Origin: Pseudomonas sp. BP8
GTDB lineage: Bacteria > Pseudomonadota > Gammaproteobacteria > Pseudomonadales > Pseudomonadaceae
DNA: 64,000 nt
NCBI RefSeq assembly: GCF_017875955.1
Contig: NZ_JAGINK010000001.1
Location: 3,130,501-3,194,500 of the forward strand
Direction: 5' to 3'
Below are positions 16,807 to 25,781 of the stretch, piece by piece. The number at the start of each line of letters is the position of its first letter. Positions within the stretch are counted from its first letter, which is position 1. The position numbers and the translations under genes are program-made. Below the pieces are notes generated by a model, which ran no database searches, was not told the DNA's origin, and saw only the letters and a program-made list of their open reading frames with translations.

Positions 16807-17688
16807 CTATGCATGAAGTTTGAGGAAGGCTTCCAGGCGATCAAGGAAGATTCGCACCCGATGAGGAACATGCTGTCTGCTGGGCAGCAGCGCAGTGATG
16901 TAAAGCTCCTCGGGGCAGGCGTCTTTGAGTTCTATCAATTGAAGATCACCCGAAGCCAGGTCATCGCGCACGTCCCAGTAAGTGAGCATTGACAACCCCA
17001 AGCCCTGTTTACTCGCCGAGCGCACTGCCTCAACACTGTTGGCGGAGAAGCTACCTTCAGCGCGGACGGTAATAGGCTCACCTCCCCGCAGAAAGGGCCA
17101 GTAGGGCATGCTGTGCAAGGCAATGCAGCGATGTCTGGAAAGATCGTTCAGCGTCTCTGGCAGTCCGTTCTCTTGCAGATAAATAGAGCTTGCACACAGT
17201 ACTCGCGGATTGGGCGCTAGCGACCTTGCTACAAGAGCAGAGTCACGCAGGGTGGCAATGCGAATTGCGACATCGATGCCGAGCCCCGCGATGTCCACGA
17301 TACTGTCAGAGAGGGTTATATCGACCTTCAGGGCCGGATGCTCATCAAGCAGACTGGGAACCAAAGGCATGATCACGGATTGACCGAACACGGTCGGTGC
17401 AGTGACCTTGAGAACCCCGCTGGCAGTTCCTGCACGGCTTTTCAGCGTAACTCTGGCCGACTCGCTCGCCTCTAGCAGTGTGGAGGCATAGGGCAAAAAT
17501 GCCTCACCCTCAGGCGTCAATGCAACGGAGCGTGTTGTTCGATGGACCAAGCGCACATCCAGCTCTCGCTCCAAGGATGCGAGGCGTCTCGAGACTGCCA
17601 TAGGGGTTAACCCAAGGCGCCGCGCCACCGCAGATAGGCTACCCCCCTCAGCGATCGCGATGAATACTTCGACGTCCGGTATGTACAT
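16807..17688 (-). CDS. LysR-family regulator
   Basis: A 293-aa LTTR. The N-terminal winged helix (AEGGSLSAVARRLGLTPMAVSRRLASLERE, residues about 13-42) is followed by LVHRTTRSVALTPEG and a periplasmic-binding-like effector domain. It is transcribed divergently from the OYE gene at 17811, with 122 bp between starts, and so probably regulates it. The start at 17688 (MYIPDVEVF) is preferred to the GTG at 17700. The effector is likely an electrophile or quinone if it follows the usual LysR/OYE pairing; that is inference. Confidence 0.88.
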   Translation of the reverse strand: MYIPDVEVFIAIAEGGSLSAVARRLGLTPMAVSRRLASLERELDVRLVHRTTRSVALTPEGEAFLPYASTLLEASESARVTLKSRAGTASGVLKVTAPTVFGQSVIMPLVPSLLDEHPALKVDITLSDSIVDIAGLGIDVAIRIATLRDSALVARSLAPNPRVLCASSIYLQENGLPETLNDLSRHRCIALHSMPYWPFLRGGEPITVRAEGSFSANSVEAVRSASKQGLGLSMLTYWDVRDDLASGDLQLIELKDACPEELYITALLPSRQHVPHRVRIFLDRLEAFLKLHA

Positions 17689-17810
17689 CAGTGTAACCAC
17701 ATTCGTTAAGCAGCCTTATCATTCCAGCTGGGTTCCAAAAGCGCGCCGTAGTACCTATCGTCAATCAAATAAGCCATAACGGCAAAATGTGTTGGATGAG
17801 GACTCACGGA

Positions 17811-18920
17811 ATGCCCAGCTACCAAGACCAGATTTTAACTCCTTATGATATTAAACACCTGAAACTCAAAAACCGCCTCGCGGTGGCCCCGATGACGCGC
17901 GTCAGTGCAACGGTGGATGGCCTTGCTACATCGGAGATGGCCCAGTACTACGAGCGCTTCGCCAAGGGAGGCTTCGGCCTGATCTTCTCCGAGGGTTTGT
18001 ATACCGACCAAAAACATTCACAGGGTTACCCCTTCCAACCTGGCATTAGTGAGGTCCGTCAGGCTGGAGCTTGGCGTCCAGTGATCGAGCGCATTCATGC
18101 ACAGCGCAGCGTCATCTTTGCGCAGGTCATGCATGCCGGAGCGCTTAGTCAAGGCAACCGCTTCGTAGACACCGCACTGGCACCCTCGGATGTTCGTCCT
18201 AAAGGTAGTCAAATGAAGTTCTACTACGGGCACGGCCCGTATCGGGTCCCACAAGTGATGTCTGACGAAAGCATTGCTGATGCGATCAACGGCTTCGTTA
18301 GCGCTTCTGAGCTTGCGCTGAACGTGGCAGGGTTCGATGGCCTGGAAATCCATGGTGCCAACGGCTACTTGCTGGACCAGTTCCTGACCGACTACTCAAA
18401 TCAGCGTACGGACAAATGGGGCGGAGATGTAAGTGCGCGAATAGGGTTAACGCTAGAGGTGATCAAGGCCGTCAAGGCTGCGGTGGGAGGCAAAGCACCT
18501 GTTGGTGTGCGAATCTCCCAAGGCAAGGTGAATGACTTCGAGCACAAGTGGCCAGAGCGTGAGGGTGCTGCTGAAGTTATTTTCGGCAGCCTCGATCAAG
18601 CCGGAATAGACTTCATTCATGTCACTGAATACGAAGCGTGGAAGCCGGCGTTCGAAGGATGCAGTGAAACGCTCGTCGAACTGGCTAACCGATATGCTCC
18701 CAACGCGACGATCATTGCCAATGGTGGTCTGCATGTTTCCGAGCATGCTGCTGAGGTGGTTCGCAGTGGCGCGGATATCATTTCCATCGGCAAGTCTGCC
18801 CTCGCCAATCCAGATCTGCCCAACCGCCTGAAAAGCCAAACACCCCTGGCAGACTTCGATGGGTCCATCCTGAATCCGATTGCCAACATCAAAGACTGCG
18901 AGCTTGCTCTCGGCTACTGA
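17811..18920 (+). CDS. Old yellow enzyme-type NADH:flavin oxidoreductase
   Basis: A 369-aa FMN TIM-barrel protein. Family blocks are LKLKNRLAVAPMTRVSA, FAQVMHAGALSQ, GFDGLEIHGANGYLLDQFL (phosphate/FMN binding) and SGADIISIGKSALANPDLP. It reduces activated alkenes such as enones or nitro compounds. The start at 17811 has TGAGGA upstream. It is isolated apart from the divergent LysR gene; together they interrupt the light-response cluster. Confidence 0.9.
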   Translation: MPSYQDQILTPYDIKHLKLKNRLAVAPMTRVSATVDGLATSEMAQYYERFAKGGFGLIFSEGLYTDQKHSQGYPFQPGISEVRQAGAWRPVIERIHAQRSVIFAQVMHAGALSQGNRFVDTALAPSDVRPKGSQMKFYYGHGPYRVPQVMSDESIADAINGFVSASELALNVAGFDGLEIHGANGYLLDQFLTDYSNQRTDKWGGDVSARIGLTLEVIKAVKAAVGGKAPVGVRISQGKVNDFEHKWPEREGAAEVIFGSLDQAGIDFIHVTEYEAWKPAFEGCSETLVELANRYAPNATIIANGGLHVSEHAAEVVRSGADIISIGKSALANPDLPNRLKSQTPLADFDGSILNPIANIKDCELALGY

Positions 18921-19046
18921 ACGCGCTCAGTCGGATTTGCCTCTTCACCCTACCTCAATGATTGTACGATCCGGCGGCTCATTAGCTGCCGGTACGCTTG
19001 AGTGTGCGTCAAAGCCCCTTCGTTTCTGGCTGCGGCAGTTCAAGTC

Positions 19047-19502
19047 TCAAGAACCAGAGGCGTTGACTGCTGCCAGTTGGCGGCGCAACTCGGCGATTTC
19101 CGCCTCCAGCTCGCGAACCTTCTCCTCGGCGGACACTTGTGCCGTGACGTCGCGCTGGATGCCGATGTAATACGTGAGCTGGTCAGCTTCGTTGCGCACA
19201 GGCGTGATGGACAATTCGTTCCAGAACAGGCTGCCATCCTTGCGATAGTTGCGCAGTACCTGGCAGCAGGGGCGGCCTTCGCGGATCGCCTCGCGGATGG
19301 CTGCAACGCCCGGTTGGTCATGGTCCTGCCCCTGGAGAAAGCGGCAGTCCTGATAGAGTATGTCGTCTGCGCTGTAGCCGGTCAGGCGCTCGAACGCGGG
19401 GTTGGCATAGATGAGGATGCTGTCGGTGTCTTCCTGCTCGGCGACGACGATGCCATCGTTGGAGTTTTCGACCATCAGTTGCAGAAGTTTTGCATTGATC
19501 AT
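19047..19502 (-). CDS. Short LOV blue-light photoreceptor (PpSB-LOV/PplA type)
   Basis: A 151-aa single-domain photoreceptor. The LOV core runs from about 8 to 120. YQDCRFLQGQ (50-59) contains the photoactive Cys53 that forms the flavin adduct; NYRKDGSLFWNEL and YYIGIQRDVT are the other PAS/LOV blocks. A C-terminal helix (about 121-144, heptad-like EEKVRELEAEIAELRRQ) gives the dimeric J-alpha coiled coil seen in the P. putida short LOV proteins. There is no output domain, so it must signal by protein contact. It is divergent from the LitR-like gene, its probable partner. Confidence 0.92.
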   Translation of the reverse strand: MINAKLLQLMVENSNDGIVVAEQEDTDSILIYANPAFERLTGYSADDILYQDCRFLQGQDHDQPGVAAIREAIREGRPCCQVLRNYRKDGSLFWNELSITPVRNEADQLTYYIGIQRDVTAQVSAEEKVRELEAEIAELRRQLAAVNASGS

Positions 19503-19658
19503 GTAGCTCACCCGCAGAAATCTCGTATGCCGTGTGCGTAGCGCAGACGCTGTGGAGCAAGCGCCGACGCGGTTCGCTACATGATGACCTACGGATGCTC
19601 GCCGCAAAAGATGTGTATCGGTTTAGAATGCATCATTCCCTCTCAACGAAACCCTGCA

Positions 19659-20546
19659 ATGATCGAAGCCCCATCACCCGACCTCCTGCCCATGCGTGAT
19701 GTGGTCAGCCTGACCGGCATAAACCCGGTGACCTTGCGTGCCTGGGAGCGTCGCCATGGCCTGATCCGCCCGCAGCGCACCGACGGTGGTCATCGCCTGT
19801 ACACCACCGAGGATGTTCAGCGGATACGCGACATCCTGCGCTGGACCGGCAATGGCTTGCCAATCAGCAAGGTCGGAGAAATGCTCGCAGGCCAGCGCGA
19901 AGTGCCCGCGGCGCAGGACGATGCCTTTCACGATTGGCGAGCGGCGGTGTTGCGTGCCACCAAGGCGTTTGATGGGCAGGCGTTGGAAGGCATTCATGGC
20001 CAGCTGTTCACACTCTTTCCCAAAGCGACGGTCATGCGTGAAGCGCTGATGCCCGTTTGGCGCGAGCTGGCTGTGGGCAGTGCATTCGGTGAGCGCAGCC
20101 AATGGCTATTTCTCGATACTTTCCTGCGCACCCGCCTGCTGCTGCGCCTGCAGATGAACCAGGCTGAGGCGCCGCGCGTGCTGCTGGCCGGCACCGAGGG
20201 GCACGCAGAATTGCAACTGCTATGCACCGGCCTGCTGTTGACCAGTGAGCAGCAGCGCATCGAGGTGCTCGGCTGTGGCCAGCCACTGGAAGAGCTCGCC
20301 CTGCTGTGCGCCGCCACCCAACCTGCGGCGTTGGTGATTGCAGTGCAGGCGCCCGTCAGCACCGCGCTGGTCAAGCGCTTGCGATCATTGCAGATGGACA
20401 TTGCGTGTCCGCTGGCCCTGATCGGTGAGGGCCTCGCCGACTTACAGACAGCGTTGCAGGGCAGTGCGCTGTGTCTGCTGGATTCGCAGGGCGCTGACGT
20501 TGCGCAGATGCTCAACGCCTTGCTCAGAGGCGCTTTGGACTTTTAA
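19659..20546 (+). CDS. LitR/PplR-like MerR-family light-response regulator
   Basis: A 295-aa protein. The N-terminal MerR helix-turn-helix is TGINPVTLRAWERRHGLIRP then TDGGHRLYTTEDVQRI (about residues 19-55). The C-terminal 200 residues resemble the B12-binding fold of CarH/LitR (FPKATVMREALMPVWRELAVG, then LAGTEGHAELQLLC), but the cobalamin motif looks degenerate. That suits the non-cobalamin class II LitR proteins of Pseudomonas, which depend on a LOV partner. Divergent from the LOV gene. Candidate binder of the palindromes at 10120, 16544 and 16594. The start at 19659 is uncertain because no clear ribosome site is present. Confidence 0.85.
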   Translation: MIEAPSPDLLPMRDVVSLTGINPVTLRAWERRHGLIRPQRTDGGHRLYTTEDVQRIRDILRWTGNGLPISKVGEMLAGQREVPAAQDDAFHDWRAAVLRATKAFDGQALEGIHGQLFTLFPKATVMREALMPVWRELAVGSAFGERSQWLFLDTFLRTRLLLRLQMNQAEAPRVLLAGTEGHAELQLLCTGLLLTSEQQRIEVLGCGQPLEELALLCAATQPAALVIAVQAPVSTALVKRLRSLQMDIACPLALIGEGLADLQTALQGSALCLLDSQGADVAQMLNALLRGALDF

Positions 20547-20659
20547 CGTGCGCAGCTGCCAACGCAAAGACGCTGTCGAGCGGAACATCCGTTTTTATTG
20601 GTAACAAGTATGGGTTTGAGCTCTAATTACCCTTTACCACCTTCCAATCGGCGATCTTG

Positions 20660-21865
20660 ATGGCTTACCCGTCTGACTTTTCCCACGACATCAGCACGGT
20701 CGCCAAAATTGATGCCGTGCCACTCATTCTCAATATGGTGAAGCATGTCACCGGCATGCGTTTTGCGGCCGTGGCGCGCGTCACCGACACCAAATGGGTG
20801 GCCTGCGCTGTCGATGACGCCATTGATTTCGGTCTCGTAGCCGGTGGTGAGCTGGTGCTGGAAACGACCATTTGCCACGAAATCCGCCAGCACCGTCAGC
20901 CGGTCATCTTCAAGCATGCCAGTGCGCATCCGCTATACGCGGCTCACCACACGCCTGCTCTCTATGGGCTGGAAAGCTACGTCTCCATTCCTATCCTCAG
21001 GTCGAACGGCGACTTTTTCGGAACGCTGTGTGCTATTGACCCGGCACCCGCACAGTTTGATGAAGAGGCGGTTTCAAAAACCTTGACCTTGTTTGCTCAG
21101 CTAATTGCAGCTCAGCTGGACATCCAGGAAGACCTGGAAAGCAAGGCCGTCGCGCTGGTGAGTGCCACAGAAGCGGGCAGCCTGCGGGATCAGTTTATCG
21201 CTGTTCTGGGCCATGACCTGCGTTCGCCACTGAGCGCGATCCGCATGAGCGCCGACCTGCTGGAGGCCAAGCTTCCCGTTGGTCAAGAACAGAAGCTTGC
21301 CATCGCGATCCGAAAAAGTTCGCAGCGAATGAGCAACCTGATTGAGGATGTGCTGGATTTTTCTCGCGCAAAGCTAGGCGGAGGTATTCCAGTCAAACGC
21401 GCCTTGCTGGACGACCTGGGTGAGATCTTCATTGCCGTCATCAATGAAGTCACCGCGAGCCATCCCCAGGTCACAATCAATCATGAAGTCGTCATAGCAC
21501 CTGGGGTTTTTTGTGATGCCGGGCGAATGGAACAGTTGCTGTCCAATCTTCTAGGCAATGCCGTGACCCATGGCTCGCGTGAACACCCGATAGAAGTGAT
21601 CGCGAGCATGCAGGACAGCCAAATTGTGCTGTCAGTGGTGAATCAGGGCCCAATCATCCCTGACGCGCTGTTGCCGCTGCTTTTCCAGCCGTTCACGCGT
21701 TCGTCGCAACGCGGGCGAGGGGAGGGGTTGGGGCTTGGCTTATACATCGCGTCCCAGATCGTCGGGGGACACAACGGGACGCTCTCCGTGACCTCCACGT
21801 CTGAGGCAGGTACCTGCTTTGTTGCGCGGTTTCCGGGGATTCTCGAGTGGACGCAAGGTAACTAA
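20660..21865 (+). CDS. GAF-domain sensor histidine kinase
   Basis: A 401-aa soluble kinase. The N-terminal GAF domain (about 15-155) has the GAF block SYVSIPILRSNGDFFGTLCAID. A HisKA domain follows, with phospho-acceptor His185 in VLGHDLRSPLS, then a HATPase with N box LLSNLLGNAVTHG and G box GRGEGLGLGLYIA. No transmembrane segment is visible. No response regulator is adjacent, so it is an orphan. GAF lacks an obvious bilin-binding motif, so light sensing cannot be assumed. ATG 20660 directly follows an in-frame TTG. Confidence 0.9.
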   Translation: MAYPSDFSHDISTVAKIDAVPLILNMVKHVTGMRFAAVARVTDTKWVACAVDDAIDFGLVAGGELVLETTICHEIRQHRQPVIFKHASAHPLYAAHHTPALYGLESYVSIPILRSNGDFFGTLCAIDPAPAQFDEEAVSKTLTLFAQLIAAQLDIQEDLESKAVALVSATEAGSLRDQFIAVLGHDLRSPLSAIRMSADLLEAKLPVGQEQKLAIAIRKSSQRMSNLIEDVLDFSRAKLGGGIPVKRALLDDLGEIFIAVINEVTASHPQVTINHEVVIAPGVFCDAGRMEQLLSNLLGNAVTHGSREHPIEVIASMQDSQIVLSVVNQGPIIPDALLPLLFQPFTRSSQRGRGEGLGLGLYIASQIVGGHNGTLSVTSTSEAGTCFVARFPGILEWTQGN

Positions 21866-21955
21866 GCGCAAGAGCCCTCGCCTGTGTGGAGGTGGGCTTA
21901 CGGGCGGCGTCTGGGCTGGCGTTGTCTTCGACAGTGGCATAGGTGGTGGATATTC

Positions 21956-22054
21956 GGGCCTCTTCGCGGGACAAGCCCGCTCCTACAGGTACAGTGCCGA
22001 ATCCAAAATCTGCGCCCATCCTGTAGGAGCGGGCTTGCCCCGCGAAGAGGCCGG
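21956..22054. repeat. Inverted pair of REP elements
   Basis: GGCCTCTTCGCGGGACAAGC (with CCGCTCCTACAGG following) at 21956-21989 faces CCTGTAGGAGCGGGCTTGCC (then CCGCGAAGAGGCCGG) at 22020-22054. These are P. putida-type REPs in opposite orientation, downstream of the kinase. The remaining bases to 22286 contain a GC-rich intergenic repeat and no gene. Confidence 0.9.
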
Positions 22055-22286
22055 TACTGCCAATGCAAATCGCAGGGCGCAGCCCTGCCAGCCACCCCAC
22101 AAATCCGCTGGTAAATAGACATAGCGAGAGCGCAGCGATTCGCCAGCCGTTGCCCTGGCTGTTGATCTTGATCTGGCTCTTGATCTACCAGCGACTTCAG
22201 GAGACCGGAGCGAGGGGACCCCGCAGCGCAGCGGAGGGGCCGGATGCAGGAGCAAGCGGTTTTTGGTTACTTTTTTCCAAGAAAAA

Positions 22287-24117
22287 ATCGGCATAGGGGG
22301 CAGCCCTCTAGCCGCGCCCCTGCCACACCACCCGGCATGCGGGTCCGCACCGGGCGGTTCGAGAACTCCAGATCAGATCAGGCGGGGTAACCCCATCCGG
22401 TCAAACCAGGCAACCGTCAGTACGCCATGAATCAGGCCGGCACTGTTATGCCATACCCTATGGCTCTGCGCCGCAGTCTGTGCAGCCAACTTGGGGCTGG
22501 CGCCCATCTTGCGCACTTCACGATAGATCGTTCTGCCGGTTCTCCATTGCTTGAGCTGGATCGCCCTGAGCCTTCGTCGTATCCACCCGTCCAAACGCCT
22601 CCACATCGCGGTGGTTTGCGACAAGCCGAAGTACGCTTTCCAGCCCAGTAGGTAAGGTCTCAACCCCTCAATCACCTGCTCCAGACTTCGACCACCATTA
22701 CGTTTGGTCAACCCCCGGATCCGTTGTTTGAAGGTCTGTAACGCCTTGGTTGTTGCCCAGCGTCTGATCTTGCCTTGCGCTGACAGCCAGAAGCCGTACC
22801 CCAGAAACTTTCGACCAAACGCACTGCCAACCGCGCTTTTGCCTTCGTTCACCCGCAGCCCAAGACGACCGTAAAGGCGTCGGAGCAGTGCCATCACCCG
22901 CAAGCCGGCTTTGGGGCTTCGAACGTAAACGTTGGCATCATCCGCATACCTGACGAAGCGATGACCCCGTCGCTCCAGCTCCTTGTCCACCTCATCCAGC
23001 ACCACGTTCGCCAACAGGGGTGAAAGCGGACCGCCTTGCGGCGTCCCCTGTCGGTCCACCACTATGTCCTGGCCGATCAGCGTCCCGCAGTTCAGGTAGG
23101 CACGGATCAGGCGCAGTACGCCACGATCAGTCACCGTCCTGCTCAGCCGGGCGATCAGCAAGTCATGCTGGACGCAGTCGAAAAACTGCTCAAGGTCCAC
23201 GTCCACCACGATTCCACACCCCGAATGGATGTGTTGCTGCGCGGCCAAAACAGCTTGGTGCGCGTTGCGACCGGGGCGAAAACCATAGCTGTGCTCACTG
23301 AAACCAGGATCCAGCAAAGGCTGGAGGACCTGCAGCAGCGCCTGCTGGATGACCCTGTCCGTGACCGTCGGTATACCGAGCTTACGCTCGCCACCGCCCG
23401 GCTTTGGGATCAATACCCTACGCACCGGCGCTGGCCGGTATTCACCCGCCAGCAGTTGCCGACGGATCAGCGGCCACGCCGTTTTCAGGTGCTCTACGGT
23501 TTCGTCGATCGTGAGACCGTCTACACCTGCAACACCTTTGTTCGAACGCACCCGCTTGAGTGCAAGCAATAGATTTTCTCTGGTCAGGGCTGCTTGCAGC
23601 AGCCCTCCATCTGTGGGGTTTGGATCATGTCGCGGACAGCCAGCTTCAACGCTGGAGCCGCGCGCCAGGGATTCACCCCTCTTCGTCGACTCCCGCCCCG
23701 AGTTACCAGGCATCTGTTGCACGGCCGGCTGTATCTTCATGTCAAACCACTTTCCTTCTCGTTCGGCCCTTCGCTGTTAAACAGCTACTACGACCTCTGC
23801 TGACTTCTCGCTCCGGCTCACACCGTCGTCCTTTCGGACACAAGGCGAGATCTCCCCGGGTAAGAACGCCATCCTTCACCTCACAACCGCCGCATTTACG
23901 TATCCGGCCTTTAGGCCACAAGAGCTTCGCAGGCACTTGGCTGCTCGCCCTGACCGAATACGCCTCAGATGCGATTCGTGTACCTCGGCTCAAGGTTTAT
24001 GCTCCACGCTTCCTCCCCACAGTCGGTCGCCCTTCTGCAGTTGCGCTTCGCTTCGCTCGCTGTGGCCAGCTCGCGGGAGGACTTGCACCTCCAGGATGGC
24101 GCCCATGCCGGGCGCAC
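22287..24117 (-). mobile_element. Group II intron, complete
   Basis: On the reverse strand the element opens with GTGCGCCCGGCATGGGCGCC at 24117 (the consensus GUGYG start), carries a maturase frame, then a domain V-like hairpin at 22360-22323 (GAACCGCCCGG ... CCGGGTGGTGTGG) and a domain VI ending CCCCCTATGCCGAT, with the bulged A eight bases from the 3' end. Total about 1.83 kb. Removing it rejoins GGTTACTTTTTT...AAAAAA with AAGTGACC, restoring a hairpin repeat. Exact ends carry an uncertainty of a few bases. A stem (CCGCC/GGCGG at 24125-24139) lies just upstream of the insertion point, as preferred by introns that home to terminator-like stems. Confidence 0.88.
22373..23740 (-). CDS. ltrA: Group II intron reverse transcriptase/maturase
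   Basis: A 455-aa intron-encoded protein. The reverse transcriptase domain (about 50-330) has VVDVDLEQFFD (first catalytic Asp), QGTPQGGPLSPLLANVVLDE and YADD at 265-268. A maturase X domain follows (about 330-430; RWATTKALQTFKQRI, LRPYLLGWKAYFG, WIRRRLRAIQLKQW). No HNH endonuclease domain follows, so it would depend on replication forks or stem-loop targets. All catalytic residues are intact and there is no frameshift, so the element may be active. It sits entirely within the intron at 22287-24117. Confidence 0.95.
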   Translation of the reverse strand: MKIQPAVQQMPGNSGRESTKRGESLARGSSVEAGCPRHDPNPTDGGLLQAALTRENLLLALKRVRSNKGVAGVDGLTIDETVEHLKTAWPLIRRQLLAGEYRPAPVRRVLIPKPGGGERKLGIPTVTDRVIQQALLQVLQPLLDPGFSEHSYGFRPGRNAHQAVLAAQQHIHSGCGIVVDVDLEQFFDCVQHDLLIARLSRTVTDRGVLRLIRAYLNCGTLIGQDIVVDRQGTPQGGPLSPLLANVVLDEVDKELERRGHRFVRYADDANVYVRSPKAGLRVMALLRRLYGRLGLRVNEGKSAVGSAFGRKFLGYGFWLSAQGKIRRWATTKALQTFKQRIRGLTKRNGGRSLEQVIEGLRPYLLGWKAYFGLSQTTAMWRRLDGWIRRRLRAIQLKQWRTGRTIYREVRKMGASPKLAAQTAAQSHRVWHNSAGLIHGVLTVAWFDRMGLPRLI

Positions 24118-24124
24118 AAGTGAC

Positions 24125-24139
24125 CCGCCGTAAGGGCGG
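24125..24139. other. Stem-loop in the 5' exon of the intron target
   Basis: CCGCC-GTAAG-GGCGG hairpin, 8 bp from the intron 5' boundary at 24117/24118. Together with the right arm AAGTGACC (24118-24125) and the left part GGTTACTT (22265-22272), it belongs to a common Pseudomonas intergenic hairpin repeat that the intron has split. The region 24140-24239 holds no gene. Confidence 0.65.
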
Positions 24140-24239
24140 AAGGGGCCAGCAGCTCCACCCCACCAAATGGATAAGCCCCCAACCCCAAGCCCCAGAATCT
24201 GAACCAGCCTAATCCCCGACAATCCGTGAAGAAAGCCGA

Positions 24240-24881
24240 TTACTGGAACAGCGGCACGCCACTGAGCTTCTGCAGCTCGTCGAAGTCGATATCAGCGCAG
24301 ATCTCCAGCACCTTCAGCCCATCAGAGGTCACTTCCAGCACGGCCAAGTCGGTGTAGATGCGGCTGACGCAACCGATGCCGGTCAGCGGGTATGTGCACT
24401 CGGGCACGATCTTGCTTTCGCCGGTCTTGGTCAGGTGGTCCATCATCACGAACACCTGGCGGGCGCCCGTGGCGAGGTCCATCGCGCCGCCGACGGCTGG
24501 GATCGAACCTTCGGCGCCGGTGTGCCAGTTGGCCAGGTCGCCCTTGACCGACACTTGGAAGGCGCCCAGTACAGCGATGTCCAGGTGGCCGCCACGCATC
24601 ATCGAGAAGGAGTCGGCATGGTGGAAGAAGGCACCACCGGTGAGCAGGGTCACGTGCTGCTTGCCCGCGTTGATCAGGTCGTCGTCTTCCTCACCCGGAG
24701 CCGGGCTTGGGCCCATGCCCAGCAGGCCGTTCTCGCTGTGCAGGAATACTTCCTTGTCGCCCAGGTAGTTGGCCACCAGGGTCGGTGCGCCGATGCCCAG
24801 GTTTACGTATGCGCCTTCCTGGATATCTGCGGCGACGCGCTGGGCCATTTCGGTGCGGGAGAGCTTTTTGGTGATAGTCAT
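24240..24881 (-). CDS. pcaJ: 3-oxoadipate CoA-transferase subunit B
   Basis: A 213-aa beta subunit of the CoA-transferase that moves CoA from succinyl-CoA to 3-oxoadipate in the beta-ketoadipate pathway (protocatechuate and catechol branches). The active-site Glu50 is in HSENGLLGMGP, and NLGIGAPTLVANYL precedes it. The sequence closely matches P. putida PcaJ as I remember it. It begins 8 bp after the pcaI stop. Regulation is presumably by PcaR through the site at 25737-25751. Confidence 0.96.
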   Translation of the reverse strand: MTITKKLSRTEMAQRVAADIQEGAYVNLGIGAPTLVANYLGDKEVFLHSENGLLGMGPSPAPGEEDDDLINAGKQHVTLLTGGAFFHHADSFSMMRGGHLDIAVLGAFQVSVKGDLANWHTGAEGSIPAVGGAMDLATGARQVFVMMDHLTKTGESKIVPECTYPLTGIGCVSRIYTDLAVLEVTSDGLKVLEICADIDFDELQKLSGVPLFQ

Positions 24882-24889
24882 GGCAGGCC

Positions 24890-25585
24890 TCAGACAGCGT
24901 TGGCGTTCGAAGAAGCAGCAGCACCGGTAACGGCGACTACGCGCTGCACGAAGATACCCGGGGTGATGATGTGTTCCGGGTCCAGTTCACCGAGTTCGAC
25001 GATCTGATCAACCTGGGCGATGGCGGTCTTGGCGGCCATGGCCATGATCGGGCCGAAGTTGCGCGCGGCCTTGCGGTAGATCAGGTTGCCCCAACGGTCA
25101 CCCTTGTAGGCCTTGATCAGCGCGAAGTCGGCGTGCAGCGGCATTTCCAGAACGTAATGGCGGCCGTCGATCACACGGGTTTCCTTGCCTTCGGCCAGCA
25201 GGGTGCCGTAGCCGGTCGGCGAGAAGAAGGCACCAATGCCCGAACCCGCAGCGCGGATACGCTCGGCCAGGTTGCCTTGCGGTACCACTTCCAGCTCGAT
25301 CTTGCCGGCCCGGTACAGTTCGTCAAAGACGTAGGAGTCGGACTGGCGCGGGAAGGAGCAGACCACCTTGCGCACGCTGCCAGCCTTGAGCAGAGCGGCC
25401 AGACCGAGGTCACCGTTACCGGCGTTGTTGCTGATGATGGTCAGGTCGCGGGTACCGGTCGCGATCAGCGCATCGATCAGCTCGGACGGCATGCCGGCAG
25501 TACCGAAGCCACCGACCATGATGGTCGAACCGTCGGTGATTCCTTCCACCGCGCTGGCGATGGACTCAAACGTTTTATTGATCAA
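24890..25585 (-). CDS. pcaI: 3-oxoadipate CoA-transferase subunit A
   Basis: A 231-aa alpha subunit (INKTFESIASAVEGITDGST, VGGFGTAGMP CoA loop, SNNAGNGDLG). The longer open frame to 25711 starts far upstream with unrelated residues. The real start is best placed at TTG 25585, because CAGGAG lies 6 bp upstream and known PcaI proteins begin at this point (MINKT). Works with PcaJ as a heteromeric CoA-transferase. First gene of the two-gene operon, with a PcaR-like operator about 150 bp upstream. Confidence 0.94.
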   Translation of the reverse strand: MINKTFESIASAVEGITDGSTIMVGGFGTAGMPSELIDALIATGTRDLTIISNNAGNGDLGLAALLKAGSVRKVVCSFPRQSDSYVFDELYRAGKIELEVVPQGNLAERIRAAGSGIGAFFSPTGYGTLLAEGKETRVIDGRHYVLEMPLHADFALIKAYKGDRWGNLIYRKAARNFGPIMAMAAKTAIAQVDQIVELGELDPEHIITPGIFVQRVVAVTGAAASSNANAV

Positions 25586-25736
25586 AGCGAGCTCCTGGTT
25601 TTCCTGGAGTATGGATGGTCGACCTGGCCGGCGCGCTTCGAAGCGATAGGGCCAGTCAGCGCCTGGGAAATGTTTACTGACTGGGCAATAGCGTGCCGCA
25701 ATATCGGGCACAAGTAGAGAGAGCTAAGCGGATGTT

Positions 25737-25751
25737 GTGCGATTATCGAAC
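25737..25751 (-). promoter_or_regulatory. PcaR-like operator of pcaIJ
   Basis: The reverse strand reads GTTCGATAATCGCAC, which is the 15-bp sequence I recall as the PcaR recognition site in P. putida pca promoters. It is correctly placed and oriented upstream of pcaI. PcaR with 3-oxoadipate activates pca genes, so the operon should respond to aromatic catabolism. The pcaR gene itself is not in the window. Confidence 0.8.
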
Positions 25752-25781
25752 TTATGTGCGATGCGTAGCGGTACCAGACGC

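Noticed and set aside
20660..21865. Treating the GAF histidine kinase as a third photoreceptor of the light cluster
   Set aside because: Its GAF domain shows no evident chromophore-binding motif, and proximity alone is weak evidence.
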